A stretch of DNA of 38,319 nucleotides from contig NZ_BATQ01000003.1 in assembly GCF_000739635.1 (NCBI RefSeq), positions 1 through 38,319 of the forward strand. Direction: 5' to 3'. Source of the DNA: Verrucomicrobium sp. BvORR034 (GTDB taxonomy: Bacteria > Verrucomicrobiota > Verrucomicrobiia > Verrucomicrobiales > Verrucomicrobiaceae). Every line of letters starts with the position of its first letter. The stretch's first letter is position 1. Below, one piece after another: positions 1 through 8,283 of this stretch. The notes beneath the pieces are model-generated. The model was not told the origin of the DNA, searched no databases, and saw nothing but the letters and a program-made list of their open reading frames with translations. The position numbers and the translations under genes are program-made.

Positions 1-20
1 CTCGACTGAATGGGAAGCTT

Positions 21-160
21 GGGGAGCGCAGGCGGCCCGCCTGCTGCAAGGGCGGCTCGCCCGCAGCTCAGTGCGCATCTCCCCACGAGCTCACCCTATC
101 GCTCCGATCACTGAGCCGCCGGGAACGGCAGTCCCGACGCGTCGGGACTGCGCTCCCCAA
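21..160. repeat. Palindromic intergenic repeat pair downstream of the aminopeptidase gene
   Basis: This stretch lies past the stop codon of the aminopeptidase gene and holds no gene. It contains a 17-base palindrome at 28-44 (GCAGGCGG-C-CCGCCTGC) and a perfect 24-base palindrome at 128-151 (left arm GCAGTCCCGACG). Both sit beside the word GGGAGCGCAG (direct near 23-31, as its complement near 149-157). A related GGGAGCGCAG copy lies on the minus strand near 13770-13785, so this appears to be a dispersed family. The long arm could act as a bidirectional terminator, but there is no T-tract, so that role is a guess. Confidence 0.55.
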
Positions 161-187
161 TACCTTGATGTTCACCGCCTCTTCCCG

Positions 188-2797
188 TCACTTCGCCTCG
201 GCCTTCTTCTTCATCGTCTCCAGTTGTTTTTCCATCTCCTGCGCCTTGCGTTGCAGGTCCTGCATCTGGGTCCACACATCCTTCAACTCCAGCGGCCGGG
301 GCTGTTCTGCATTCAGGGTCACGATGGCTTTCTCCGCAGCATCCCGCACCGGATCTTTGAAGGGCTTGCTCACGGTCGTCAGGGGCTTGAGCACTGCCAG
401 TGACCTTGCATCTCGCAGCGTGCCCAATCCCTGGACTGCGGCGACGCGAAGGTCTTCCTTGGGATGGCTGAGATGGCTGGTCAAGAATACTCGCACTGGT
501 TCGCGTTCCTCTGCTTTCAGGTCACGTGCCAGAAAAGCGAGCGCGTCCATGCCAGCCGCAAAGTCCCCGGTATCAAACTCCAGCACATCCGCCTTGGAGC
601 TCAGCTTGGCCAGAATCAGCGGCACAGCCGTGGCATCGCCTTGGGCACGGAACGCACCGATCACTGCGGCGGCCACCATGTTGTGATAAGAGGGCGTGGC
701 CATCAACCGCGTCAGTTCGGCGGTGATGGCTGCTTCAGCCGGCCGTGCACCCCAGGTGTTGATGATCTGTGCGAGGATCTCCGGATTCTTCTCGCGTTGG
801 GCCTGCTGCAGGAGGGCTGCGTGGGCCACGGGATGAGGATACGCTCCCAGGGCTTCCACCACGGCCTTGCGGGCCCGGGCGTCGGGTTGGTTCAAGCCCG
901 CAACCAGGGCGTCGCGAGCGGCCGGGGTCATGATCTGCTTCAGGGCCTTGGCCGCCTCACTCCGCACCCCGTGAAAAGCATCCTTGTTCAGGACTTCCGC
1001 AATCTGTTTCACGCTGTCATCGTCCTTCTTCTTGCCCAGGGCCTGCACGGCATAGATGCGACCTAGCACATCCCCTTGCAGCTGCCGCTTCAGCATGTCC
1101 GGAGGCGGGGTGAAATCCCACTTCGTCAGCAGCGTTGTGTCGGGATCCACGCGTACCAGCTCGGGCGAAGAAGGTACAGGGAAATAAAAGTCCTCTTCGG
1201 CCTTGGTGACGGTGACCTTGAAGTCCACCGGCTTTTCCGCTCCCTTGAGCCAGAACCGCACCGGCAGGTCAAACTGGAACAGCAGCACCTGGTCGCTCAC
1301 CTTCTGGGTCTGGCGCACGGTCACCTTGGCCAGCTTGGTCGCTGCATCCCAGGAGTAGTCTGCCTTCAATTCGGGCACGCCCCCGTGGTAGAGCCACTGG
1401 TCAAAGAAGCGGTCGAAGGACAGGCCGGACACTTCCTCCAGCACATCCTGGAGATCATCTGTGCCCACCACCGTGTTGCGGTGTCGGTCCAGGTAGGTCT
1501 TCACCGCCTTGCGGAAAAGGTCCTCGCCCAGGCGGCAGCGGATCATGTGCAGCACCCAGGCGCCCTTGGGATAGGAACGGTAGTCAAACTGCTCCATGGG
1601 GTCCTTGTAATCCCGCCAGACGATTGGGCGCGAGTCAAGACGGTCGAAGACCTTGTTGGCCTCCCGCAGCAGTCCGAACTGGAACGCTTCCGGGCCGTTA
1701 CGCTCGCCTTCATAGAGGACGGTGTAGTAGGTGGCGAATCCTTCGTTAAGCCAGAGGTGCGACCAGTCGCGGCACGTGACCAGATCACCAAACCACTGGT
1801 GTGTCGCCTCGTGCGCATCCAGCCAGTGCAGGCTGGAGAGCGTCTCGGTGTCATCCTGGAAAAGGAGGCCCGCGGCCTGGAAGGTGCAGCTCGTGTTCTC
1901 CATGCCGCCGGCGATGAAGTCCAGGCAGTACACCTGATGGTACTTGTCCCACGGGAAGGGCGTGCCCGTCTCCCGTTCGAGAAAAGGAATGATCTTCGCG
2001 GTGTCGCGGAAGGCATTGGCCGCCTGGGCGGTCTCGGACGGCGGCACGTGCAGGGCCAGGGGTACTGTGCCGGCCTTCCCCTCCAGGGTGTGGAAATAAC
2101 CTGCGGCCAGGGCCACGAGGTAGTTCACATGCGGCTGGTTCTGCCGCCAGTGCCACAGCGTGAGACCAGCGGCGTCCTTCTGGTTGTTGGAAACTAACAC
2201 CCCATTGGAAATGGCCTTCATATCAGCGGGAATGTGGCAGACCACCTCGCTGGTGAAGCGCTCATTGGGGTAGTCGTAGCACGGGAACCAGTAGCGGTGC
2301 AACTCCGCCTCCCCCTGCGTCCACACCTGGGTGTCGCCGGGCTTGCAGCCGGTCTCAGGTGTGCGGAAATAAAGTCCCCGTTCAGGTTGCGCGCGGTAGC
2401 GGATCACCACGCCTGCCTCGGCATCAACGGGTACGGGGTTTTTGAAGACCAGCACCAGCTTTTCGTCCGTCACCGCATACTCGGCCAGCAGGGCGTTGCT
2501 CGTTTGCACGTCTTCAATCACCAGGCCTACCGCATCCAGCTCGAGCTTGGTGAGTGGAGTGGCGATCGGCTTGAAAGTGAGCGTGGAGGTCCCTTTGACG
2601 GTCCGCATTTCAAAGTCCGGGGTCACATCCAGCTTCAGGTGCAGGATGTCCACCAGCCGGTCGCGGGCGTATTTGCGACCTGGTTTTTCGTTGGTGATTT
2701 TGGGCAGGAGATGCTTGCCGCAGGCGCAGATGGAGTCCTGCCCGGCCATGACGGCCTGGCTCGCGAGGAGGGAAAGTAGGAGGGCGGCGCGGAGCAT
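188..2797 (-). CDS. Secreted M1-family zinc aminopeptidase with HEAT-like repeats
   Basis: Zinc metallopeptidase of the M1 (aminopeptidase N) family, probably exported and acting on peptides in the cell envelope. Numbering from the chosen ATG at 2797 (869 aa): residues 1-19 form a signal peptide (MLRAALLLSLLASQAVMAG), GGMEN at about 297-301 is the exopeptidase motif, HEATH at 329-333 is HExxH, and E352 in LWLNEG is the third zinc ligand. The M1 fold occupies roughly the first 570 residues. The rest is alpha-helical with repeated A/L-rich units like HEAT repeats, ending in a charged coiled coil (LQRKAQEMEKQLETMKKKA). The frame is open to a TTG at 2854, but that start lies inside an AT-rich repeat and would put 19 residues before the signal peptide, so the internal ATG is preferred. 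It is transcribed away from the Nit1C cluster, with no partner gene in the window. Confidence 0.9.
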   Translation of the reverse strand: MLRAALLLSLLASQAVMAGQDSICACGKHLLPKITNEKPGRKYARDRLVDILHLKLDVTPDFEMRTVKGTSTLTFKPIATPLTKLELDAVGLVIEDVQTSNALLAEYAVTDEKLVLVFKNPVPVDAEAGVVIRYRAQPERGLYFRTPETGCKPGDTQVWTQGEAELHRYWFPCYDYPNERFTSEVVCHIPADMKAISNGVLVSNNQKDAAGLTLWHWRQNQPHVNYLVALAAGYFHTLEGKAGTVPLALHVPPSETAQAANAFRDTAKIIPFLERETGTPFPWDKYHQVYCLDFIAGGMENTSCTFQAAGLLFQDDTETLSSLHWLDAHEATHQWFGDLVTCRDWSHLWLNEGFATYYTVLYEGERNGPEAFQFGLLREANKVFDRLDSRPIVWRDYKDPMEQFDYRSYPKGAWVLHMIRCRLGEDLFRKAVKTYLDRHRNTVVGTDDLQDVLEEVSGLSFDRFFDQWLYHGGVPELKADYSWDAATKLAKVTVRQTQKVSDQVLLFQFDLPVRFWLKGAEKPVDFKVTVTKAEEDFYFPVPSSPELVRVDPDTTLLTKWDFTPPPDMLKRQLQGDVLGRIYAVQALGKKKDDDSVKQIAEVLNKDAFHGVRSEAAKALKQIMTPAARDALVAGLNQPDARARKAVVEALGAYPHPVAHAALLQQAQREKNPEILAQIINTWGARPAEAAITAELTRLMATPSYHNMVAAAVIGAFRAQGDATAVPLILAKLSSKADVLEFDTGDFAAGMDALAFLARDLKAEEREPVRVFLTSHLSHPKEDLRVAAVQGLGTLRDARSLAVLKPLTTVSKPFKDPVRDAAEKAIVTLNAEQPRPLELKDVWTQMQDLQRKAQEMEKQLETMKKKAEAK

Positions 2798-2846
2798 GGG
2801 AACGTGGAGTAAGGCCCCTGTTTTGGCAGAAAGGCCTTTGGATGGA

Positions 2847-2937
2847 AACTTCAAAAAACAAACTTCAAAAACTCAATTCCACTTCCAGCCCGTTTTTCCG
2901 GTCCCCATTGAAGTTTGGCATTTGAATTTTGAAGTTT
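2847..2937. repeat. AT-rich TTCAAAA repeat with inverted ends
   Basis: An AT-rich island in GC-rich DNA between the divergent aminopeptidase and Nit1C genes. Its left end carries AACTTCAAAA twice and its right end TTTTGAAGTT, so the ends are inverted copies. Similar words recur near 17778-17818 and 29183-29200, always between genes. It is a dispersed repeat; no function can be read from the sequence. Confidence 0.6.
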
Positions 2938-2952
2938 CCGCCGCCCCGGCGG

Positions 2953-2972
2953 TCATGCAACGATTTGCATGA
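2953..2972. promoter_or_regulatory. Perfect inverted repeat, candidate activator or operator site upstream of Nit1C
   Basis: Arms TCATGCAA and TTGCATGA match perfectly around the spacer CGAT. The repeat is centred about 45 bases upstream of the -24 element described next, and about 135 bases before the nitB start codon. Its size and symmetry suit a dimeric DNA-binding protein. A second, imperfect inverted repeat (TGTCC...GGACA) follows at about 2974-2992. Which protein binds is unknown; no regulator gene adjoins the cluster. Confidence 0.5.
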
Positions 2973-3007
2973 ATGTCCGGCCAGACGGGACAGACCACCT
3001 GGCATGG

Positions 3008-3023
3008 TGGCACCGCGGCTGCT
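3008..3023 (+). promoter_or_regulatory. Candidate sigma-54 (-24/-12) promoter for Nit1C
   Basis: The sequence TGGCACCGCGGCTGCT contains TGGCAC at 3008-3013 and TGC at 3020-3022, with exactly ten bases between the invariant GG (3009-3010) and GC (3021-3022), as RpoN promoters require. Transcription would start near 3034, giving a leader of about 60 bases before nitB. In Pseudomonas the cluster carries a sigma-54-type activator gene (nitA), which fits. GG-N10-GC alone can occur by chance in GC-rich DNA; the complete TGGCAC half makes this better than average. Confidence 0.5.
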
Positions 3024-3096
3024 GAATCTTTGCGGCGTGTGAGGACCCATTCAGGGCCTCCGAGGAAAACGGAAAACCATCTACTCCCTGACGACT

Positions 3097-3579
3097 ATGC
3101 CCGCGGTAAACAGAGACATGAACAAGGACGGCGACTTTCTCGTGGATTATGAAGAGAAGGTCTTCGAGGACGTGAAGGCCAATCCTGGCGAAAAGGCGCT
3201 GGTCACCTTTCACGGTGTCGCCTTCGAAGGGTCCATCGGTCTGGTGAACACCCTGGTGGCCACCCGGCTGCTGCGCAAAGGCTATGAAACCTCCATCCTC
3301 CTCTATGGGCCGGGTGTCACGTTGGGCTTCCAGAAAGGGTTCCCCACGCTGGGTGACGAAGCCTTCCCGGGCCATCTGCTGGTGAACAAGCGGCTCTCCC
3401 AGTTCATGGCGGAGGGGGGCAAGATCTATGCCTGCCGCTTCTCCACCCAGGCACTGTACGGGCAGACGGAGAAGGCGTTTCTGCCCGGCATCATCCCGAT
3501 CAATCCCCTGGATGTACTGGACATCGTCCTTCTCCACGGCCGCGCCAATGCGGTCCAGATCCACTCCTGGAACCTGTAA
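3097..3579 (+). CDS. nitB: Nit1C protein, MSMEG_0572/Sll0783 family (NitB-like)
   Basis: A 160-residue protein of the MSMEG_0572/Sll0783 family, the first gene of the seven-gene Nit1C neighbourhood. The family is recognised from stretches such as [19 protein letters not shown] and [18 protein letters not shown]. Its biochemical role is not known. In Synechocystis, Sll0783 is induced on nitrogen starvation and affects polyhydroxybutyrate accumulation; in pseudomonads the cluster supports growth on cyanide as nitrogen source. The protein has no signal peptide or membrane segment and should be cytoplasmic. ATG 3097 is used; an in-frame ATG at 3118 (MNKDGDF) is possible. The leader lacks a Shine-Dalgarno motif. 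The nitrilase gene follows after 47 bases, so the two are likely co-transcribed from the sigma-54-like promoter upstream. Confidence 0.9.
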   Translation: MPAVNRDMNKDGDFLVDYEEKVFEDVKANPGEKALVTFHGVAFEGSIGLVNTLVATRLLRKGYETSILLYGPGVTLGFQKGFPTLGDEAFPGHLLVNKRLSQFMAEGGKIYACRFSTQALYGQTEKAFLPGIIPINPLDVLDIVLLHGRANAVQIHSWNL

Positions 3580-3626
3580 GCGGGCAGGAAGCAGCACCCG
3601 CAGACAAACACAACCCCCAGGGGCGT

Positions 3627-4685
3627 ATGGCGACGATGATTCGAGCGGCAGCGGTGCAGATCGCACCTGATCTGACCAGTGTGGAAGGCACGGTGGACCG
3701 TGTCTGCCGGGCGGTGGCTGAGGCCGCCGCCGGAGGGGTGGAACTGGCGGTCTTCCCAGAGACCTTCGTGCCCTACTACCCCTATTTCTCCTTTGTAGAG
3801 CCGCCGGTGAGCGCCGGTCGCGAGCACCTGCGGCTCTACGAAAACGCGGTGGAAGTCCCCGGCTGGATCCCGGACATTCTTTCCCAACAGGCCCGGCGTC
3901 ATGGCATGGTGCTGGTGGTGGGAGTGAATGAACGGGATCACGGGTCTCTCTACAACACGCAGCTGGTCTTTGATGCCGATGGCACCCTGGTGCTGAAGCG
4001 GCGGAAGATCACCCCCACCTATCACGAGCGCATGATCTGGGGCCAGGGCGATGGTTCCGGGCTGAAGGTGGTGGAGACGAAGGTGGGCCGCCTCGGCGCT
4101 CTGGCCTGCTGGGAACACTACAACCCCCTCGCCCGGTTCTCGCTCATGGCCCAGCACGAGCAGATCCACTGTGCCCAGTTCCCCGGGTCCATGGTGGGGC
4201 CCATCTTCCGGGATCAGATCGAGGTGACCATCCGGCATCACGCGCTGGAGTCCGGTTGTTTTGTGGTGAACTCCACCGGCTGGCTCACGAATGAGCAGAT
4301 CACCAGCATCACTCCCGATGCCAAGATGCAGAAAGCCCTCCGCGGCGGGTGCTTCACCGCCATTGTCTCTCCTGAAGGTGCGCTCATCGGTGAACCGCTC
4401 ACCGAAGGTGAAGGCATGCTGGTGGCGGACCTGGACTTTGCCCTCATCACCAAACGCAAGCGCATGATGGACAGCGTGGGCCACTACTCCCGGCCGGATC
4501 TGCTCTCCCTGGTGATGCACCAGCAGCCGCTTCAGCAATACACGTCGTGCCCCTCGCCGTTGTCGGCGAGCCCTGAACCCCTGATTAACGGTACCTCCCG
4601 CAGCCATGACCTCAGCTCCCCTTCCCATGAATCCAACGGACTTCGAGACCGCCTTGCTCACCCGCAAGCAATGGCTGGTGTCTGA
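3627..4685 (+). CDS. nitC: Nit1C nitrilase, Sll0784/Nit6803 type
   Basis: Cytoplasmic carbon-nitrogen hydrolase of the nitrilase branch, expected to hydrolyse an organic nitrile to a carboxylic acid and ammonia. The Glu-Lys-Cys triad is visible: E45 in VFPETF, K127 in [11 protein letters not shown], and C161 in LACWEHYNP. The GHYSRPD segment near residue 285 also fits the nitrilase subgroup. At 352 residues it is close to Synechocystis Nit6803. In Nit1C clusters this enzyme is thought to act on cyanide-derived nitriles such as cyanohydrins; the physiological substrate here is unknown. The last 80 bases overlap the start of the radical SAM gene, which suggests translational coupling. The C-terminal tail after about residue 310 is low-complexity and encoded largely in that overlap. 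Confidence 0.93.
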   Translation: MATMIRAAAVQIAPDLTSVEGTVDRVCRAVAEAAAGGVELAVFPETFVPYYPYFSFVEPPVSAGREHLRLYENAVEVPGWIPDILSQQARRHGMVLVVGVNERDHGSLYNTQLVFDADGTLVLKRRKITPTYHERMIWGQGDGSGLKVVETKVGRLGALACWEHYNPLARFSLMAQHEQIHCAQFPGSMVGPIFRDQIEVTIRHHALESGCFVVNSTGWLTNEQITSITPDAKMQKALRGGCFTAIVSPEGALIGEPLTEGEGMLVADLDFALITKRKRMMDSVGHYSRPDLLSLVMHQQPLQQYTSCPSPLSASPEPLINGTSRSHDLSSPSHESNGLRDRLAHPQAMAGV

Positions 4686-5781
4686 GCTGCAGTCCCTCGG
4701 TCTGCGTATGGTGGATGAGGCGGCATCCGCCTCCAGCCGGCGCGGCGGGGCCGGGCCCAGCGACCACAAAGCCCTCCAGGTCATGGGCACCACCGTCATG
4801 GTGCCCATTCATACGCATCCGGCCCGCCACTCCCCTTTCACGGCCGACCCGCCGGCGCTGGACGGCCGCTCCATGCTCTACCGGGACGGTCGCCCGGAGG
4901 CACCCATCCGCTTCCCCCGCCAGCCCAGGTTCTATGATCTAACTACGGAAGACGGCATCCCATACTGGAAGCTCGCCCAGCTCCACTCTCACAACGTCCT
5001 GGCCACCACCGTGCTGCAGACCTGCATCCGGTACGGCAATGCGGAGACGAAGTGTCAGTTCTGCGCCATCGGTGAGTCTCTCAAAGCGGGCCGCACGATT
5101 GCGCGGAAGACGCCGGAGCAGCTCGCCGAGGTGGCGGCCGCCGCCCAGAAGTTTGATGGCGTCGAGCAGGTGGTGCTCACCACCGGCACCCCGCCCACGG
5201 AGGATCGCGGAGCCGCCGTGCTGGTGGACGTGGCCCGTGCCATCAAGTCCCGCACCGGGTTGGGCATCCAGGCCCAGTGTGAACCCCCGGCGGACTTCAG
5301 CTGGTTCCACCGGCTGAAGGACGCGGGGGTTGACACCCTCGGGATGCATCTCGAGGCCTGGGATGAGACGGTGCGCGCCCGCATCATGCCGGGCAAGGCC
5401 CAGGTGCCGGTGCGTTATTACCTGAAAGCCTTCGAGGCCGCCGTGGCCGTCTTTGGCCGCGGCCAGGTCAGCACCTACCTGCTGGGCGGCCTGGGCGATA
5501 CCGCAGAAGGCCTCCTGGACGGCTGCCGCCAGCTCATCGCCCTGGGCGTCTATCCCTTCGTCGTGCCCTTCGTCCCCATCGGCGGCACCCCGTTGCAACA
5601 CCGTCAGCCACCCAGCGCGGAGTTTATGCGCAGCATCCTCCAGCCCCTCGGTGAAATGCTCTCCGCCGCAGGCATGACCTCTGAAACCGTGAAGGCCGGC
5701 TGCGCCAAATGCGGCGCGTGCTCATCGCTCTCCACCTTCGAGAACCAGGACAGCAACGGCCAGAACATGTGTCTGGGGTGA
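4606..5781 (+). CDS. nitD: Nit1C radical SAM protein, MSMEG_0568 family (NitD-like)
   Basis: Radical SAM enzyme of the MSMEG_0568 family, distantly like biotin synthase, found only in Nit1C-type neighbourhoods and of unknown reaction. The iron-sulfur ligands appear to be C140, C150 and C153 in [14 protein letters not shown], spacing CX9CX2C instead of the usual CX3CX2C. A second cysteine group, C366, C369 and C372 (CAKCGAC), with C389 near the end, could hold an additional metal cluster. The central part ([28 protein letters not shown]) fits a SAM-radical TIM barrel. The start at 4606 overlaps the nitrilase by 80 bases; ATG 4627 is an alternative and still overlaps. A 154-base gap with a repeat and a pyrimidine tract follows before the next cluster gene. 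Confidence 0.9.
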   Translation: MTSAPLPMNPTDFETALLTRKQWLVSELQSLGLRMVDEAASASSRRGGAGPSDHKALQVMGTTVMVPIHTHPARHSPFTADPPALDGRSMLYRDGRPEAPIRFPRQPRFYDLTTEDGIPYWKLAQLHSHNVLATTVLQTCIRYGNAETKCQFCAIGESLKAGRTIARKTPEQLAEVAAAAQKFDGVEQVVLTTGTPPTEDRGAAVLVDVARAIKSRTGLGIQAQCEPPADFSWFHRLKDAGVDTLGMHLEAWDETVRARIMPGKAQVPVRYYLKAFEAAVAVFGRGQVSTYLLGGLGDTAEGLLDGCRQLIALGVYPFVVPFVPIGGTPLQHRQPPSAEFMRSILQPLGEMLSAAGMTSETVKAGCAKCGACSSLSTFENQDSNGQNMCLG

Positions 5782-5796
5782 ATGAAGCCTGATGAT

Positions 5797-5830
5797 TTAA
5801 CCACAGAGGCACAGAGAACACAGAGGTTTT
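5797..5830. repeat. Dispersed ACCACAGAGGCACAGAGA-type repeat within Nit1C
   Basis: The word CCACAGAGGCACAGAGA followed by ACACAGAGG lies directly after the radical SAM gene. A near copy (CCACTGAGGCACAGAGA) occurs at 17751-17767 after the isomerase gene. From 5889 to 5935 the gap continues with a pyrimidine-only-like tract of CCCTT and CCCTTTT units that runs up to the next start codon. Neither part encodes protein in its own right, although the upstream extension of the oxidoreductase frame reads through both. Confidence 0.55.
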
Positions 5831-5935
5831 ACTTGGGTTTCAGCCTCTGGGTTCTAGGAGTCTTTCCTCAAAAAGCTTGTTTCCACCCTCTTCCCTTACC
5901 CCTTCTCCCTTTTCCCTTTTCCCTCTTCCCCCCCC

Positions 5936-6211
5936 ATGCCTTCCGTCAACTTCACCATCCAGCTTCCCGACGGCGTCACCCGGGAGTGCTACTCTCCTTC
6001 CACCGTCGTCCGCACCTATTTCCAGAAGGGCGAGGAAATGACGGTGACGGAGTTTGTCTCCCGGAGCCGCGAGGCGCTCACGGAGGCGTCGGAGCGAGTG
6101 CGGGCCAAGTTCGGCTTCTACTGCACCTCCGCGTCTGCCCAGATCAGCGACATCGAGCACTTCTCCAGGAACCAACCCCCTCAGGGGACGGTCCGCATCC
6201 TTTCCATCTGA
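5936..6211 (+). CDS. Nit1C small protein, MSMEG_0570 family
   Basis: A 91-residue soluble protein of the MSMEG_0570 nitrogen-starvation-response family, constantly linked to Nit1C. Recognisable stretches are NFTIQLPDGVTRECYSPSTV and VTEFVSRSREALTEASERV, ending in a short basic and hydrophobic segment. No catalytic motif is visible and the function is unknown. It may correspond to the unknown-function member called nitG in Pseudomonas, but the letter assignment is not certain, so no symbol is given. The start codon follows a C/T tract (CCCTCTTCCCCCCCC) with no purine ribosome-binding sequence. The flavin oxidoreductase gene starts 50 bases downstream. Confidence 0.88.
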   Translation: MPSVNFTIQLPDGVTRECYSPSTVVRTYFQKGEEMTVTEFVSRSREALTEASERVRAKFGFYCTSASAQISDIEHFSRNQPPQGTVRILSI

Positions 6212-6261
6212 TCTTTCTCTCCGCCCCTGAAACCAGAGTCCGAGCACACCAACCTTCTGCC

Positions 6262-7554
6262 ATGTCCGTCATGCCCACCCATCACTATCCCGTCATCATC
6301 ATCGGTGGAGGCCAGGCCGGCCTCTCCATGAGCTACTGCCTCAAGGAACGGGGCATCGACCACCTCATCTTTGAAAAACACCGCTTCGCCGAAGCCTGGC
6401 GTTCCAAGCGCTGGGACAACTTCTGTCTGGTCACTCCCAACTGGCAGTGCTCCCTGCCCGGGTTCAAGTACTCCGGGGACGATCCCAACGGCTTCATGAA
6501 GAAGGAGGAGATCGTCAAGTACATCGAGGACTATGTGAAGCTCTTCAATCCCCCGCTGCGCGAAGGTGTAAGCGTGGAGCGGGTGCGCCGCCATGAGTCG
6601 GGGATTTATGAAATAAGCACCAGCGAGGGCGAGTTCACCGCCGGGCAGGTGGTGATTGCCACGGGCGGCTACCACACCGCCACGGTCCCTCGCATGGCGG
6701 AGAAGTTTCCAGAGGACATCGTGCAGATGCACTCCTCCGACTACAAGAGTTCCGCCGCCCTGCCCGAGGGGGCGGTGCTGGTGGTCGGTACTGGGCAATC
6801 AGGCTGTCAGATTGCGGAGGACCTGCATCTCGAGGGCAGGAAGGTTCACCTCTGTGTGGGTGGAGCTCCTCGCACCGCCCGGCGCTACCGCGGGAAGGAC
6901 GTCGTGGACTGGCTCCACGAGATGGGCTACTACAACCTGCCCGTGCACGAACACCCGCTGAAGGAGCGGGTGCGGGCCAAGGCCAACCACTATGTCACGG
7001 GCCGGGATGGCGGTCGCGACATCGACCTGCGCAAGTTCGCGCTCGAAGGCATGCAGCTGCACGGCCGCCTGCTGGAGATGCGCCAGGGCCGGCTCAAGTT
7101 TGGCACCGACTTGAAGCAGAACCTCGACAACGCGGACAACGTCGCGGACAGCATCAAGAACACGATCGACAAGTACATCGCCTCACGCGGCATCGATGTT
7201 CCGCAGGAGGAGCGCTACGTGCCGGTGTGGGAACCGCCCGCAGAGTCGCCGGATCTCGACTTCGCCGCCGCAGGCATCCGCTCCATTATCTGGAGCATGG
7301 GCTTTCAAACAGACTACCGCTGGCTTGAGATCCCGGTGTTCGATGGCAAAGGGTACCCGAGTCATCAGCGGGGCGTGACCTACGTCTCCGGTGTTTATTT
7401 CCTAGGTCTGCCCTGGCAGCACACCTGGGGTTCGGGACGTTTCTCGGGGGTGGCGGATGATGCGCGGTTCCTCGCGGACTGTGTTGAGGCCCGTCACAAC
7501 ACCACCAAGTCCCTGGCGGGTCGCAAGCTCAACGAACTGGCCCTCGGTTCGTGA
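6262..7554 (+). CDS. nitH: Nit1C flavin-dependent oxidoreductase, MSMEG_0569 family (NitH-like)
   Basis: A 430-residue cytoplasmic flavoprotein resembling flavin monooxygenases. Near the N-terminus IIIGGGQAG is the FAD Rossmann motif. A second dinucleotide motif, VVGTGQSGCQIAEDL, lies near residues 173-187 and probably binds NAD(P)H. WSMGFQTDYRW near the C-terminal third resembles the closing motif of this class. In Nit1C clusters the protein is the candidate for oxidising a cyanide-derived intermediate, but no reaction has been fixed. The reading frame is open back to 5782, but the 160 extra residues are encoded by the repeat, the pyrimidine tract and the MSMEG_0570 gene in another frame. 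ATG 6262 places the FAD motif at the usual distance from the start. GTG or TTG starts nearby are less likely. Confidence 0.9.
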   Translation: MSVMPTHHYPVIIIGGGQAGLSMSYCLKERGIDHLIFEKHRFAEAWRSKRWDNFCLVTPNWQCSLPGFKYSGDDPNGFMKKEEIVKYIEDYVKLFNPPLREGVSVERVRRHESGIYEISTSEGEFTAGQVVIATGGYHTATVPRMAEKFPEDIVQMHSSDYKSSAALPEGAVLVVGTGQSGCQIAEDLHLEGRKVHLCVGGAPRTARRYRGKDVVDWLHEMGYYNLPVHEHPLKERVRAKANHYVTGRDGGRDIDLRKFALEGMQLHGRLLEMRQGRLKFGTDLKQNLDNADNVADSIKNTIDKYIASRGIDVPQEERYVPVWEPPAESPDLDFAAAGIRSIIWSMGFQTDYRWLEIPVFDGKGYPSHQRGVTYVSGVYFLGLPWQHTWGSGRFSGVADDARFLADCVEARHNTTKSLAGRKLNELALGS

Positions 7555-7617
7555 TGGTCCACCCGCTTGGCACAACCTTTGCAGACTCTCCAACAGTTCT
7601 CCCACCCCTTTTGAGCC

Positions 7618-8184
7618 ATGCTCTTTGACCCCTTTCCAGAGTACAAACCGCGGGACTTTGTGTTCAAGATCGCCTCGACTCCCCAGGAGCTACAAGGCTA
7701 TTGGGATCTGAGGCGGGATGTGTTCTGCGAAGAACAGGGCGTCTTTGTGGAGCATGATCGCGATGAGGTGGACGCCCACGCCATTCCCCTCATCTGTGCC
7801 ACCTTGGTGGCCGGCATGGTGGATGAGGTGGTCGGCACGGTGCGGATCGATGAACGCCAGCCCCGTCTCTGGTATGGGAGCCGTCTGTGTGTGCACAAGG
7901 CGCATCGCCGGCTCACGGAGATGAGCCCGGGGGTGAGCGTGCGGAATCATCAGCCGGTGCACCGGGGTTTTGGAGCGCTCGGGGCGGGCCTCATTTACAA
8001 AGCGGTGTCTACGGCCAACGCCATTGGGTGTGACCGCTTTCTCGCGAACGTGCAGGAGCAGAATGCGCGATTCTTTCAGCGCCTGCACTGGCTCAAGCTG
8101 GAGGAACGGGTGCTGCACGGGCGCGTGCACGCCCACATGGAGGCAGAACTGGGTCACTATCCTCCGGCGGAACTCGTGGCGTGA
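7618..8184 (+). CDS. nitE: Nit1C GNAT-family acyltransferase, MSMEG_0567 family (NitE-like)
   Basis: A 188-residue GNAT-fold acyltransferase. The N-terminal DVFCEEQGVFVEHDRDEVD segment is typical of one GNAT subgroup, GTVRIDE precedes the acetyl-CoA-binding strand, and LCVHKAHRR with the later FGALGAGLIYKAV covers the CoA-binding loop and helix. MSMEG_0567 proteins always travel with Nit1C; some homologues are fused to the AIR-synthase-like protein, whereas here the two are separate genes 99 bases apart. The acceptor molecule is unknown. The start follows a leader with CCCCTTTTGAGCC and no Shine-Dalgarno sequence. The position after the flavoprotein gene supports one transcription unit. Confidence 0.88.
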   Translation: MLFDPFPEYKPRDFVFKIASTPQELQGYWDLRRDVFCEEQGVFVEHDRDEVDAHAIPLICATLVAGMVDEVVGTVRIDERQPRLWYGSRLCVHKAHRRLTEMSPGVSVRNHQPVHRGFGALGAGLIYKAVSTANAIGCDRFLANVQEQNARFFQRLHWLKLEERVLHGRVHAHMEAELGHYPPAELVA

Positions 8185-8283
8185 GCCGCAGGTGCCGATG
8201 TGAGACCGGATGAATGACACGCTGGGCTGCAGCCTCAGCTTCGTTTCCTCTTTGAGCGTGTCGTCCCTCCTCCTGCTTTTCCC

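Noticed and set aside
1076-2197. 373-codon plus-strand frame opposite the aminopeptidase
   Set aside because: Shadow of the M1 peptidase, which has intact GGMEN and HEATH motifs.
3426-4808. 460-codon open frame antisense to the nitrilase gene
   Set aside because: It overlaps three Nit1C genes on the other strand; no recognisable domain.
5782-6261. N-terminal 160-codon extension of the Nit1C flavoprotein
   Set aside because: It reads through a dispersed repeat, a pyrimidine tract and the MSMEG_0570 gene in another frame; the FAD motif fits the start at 6262.
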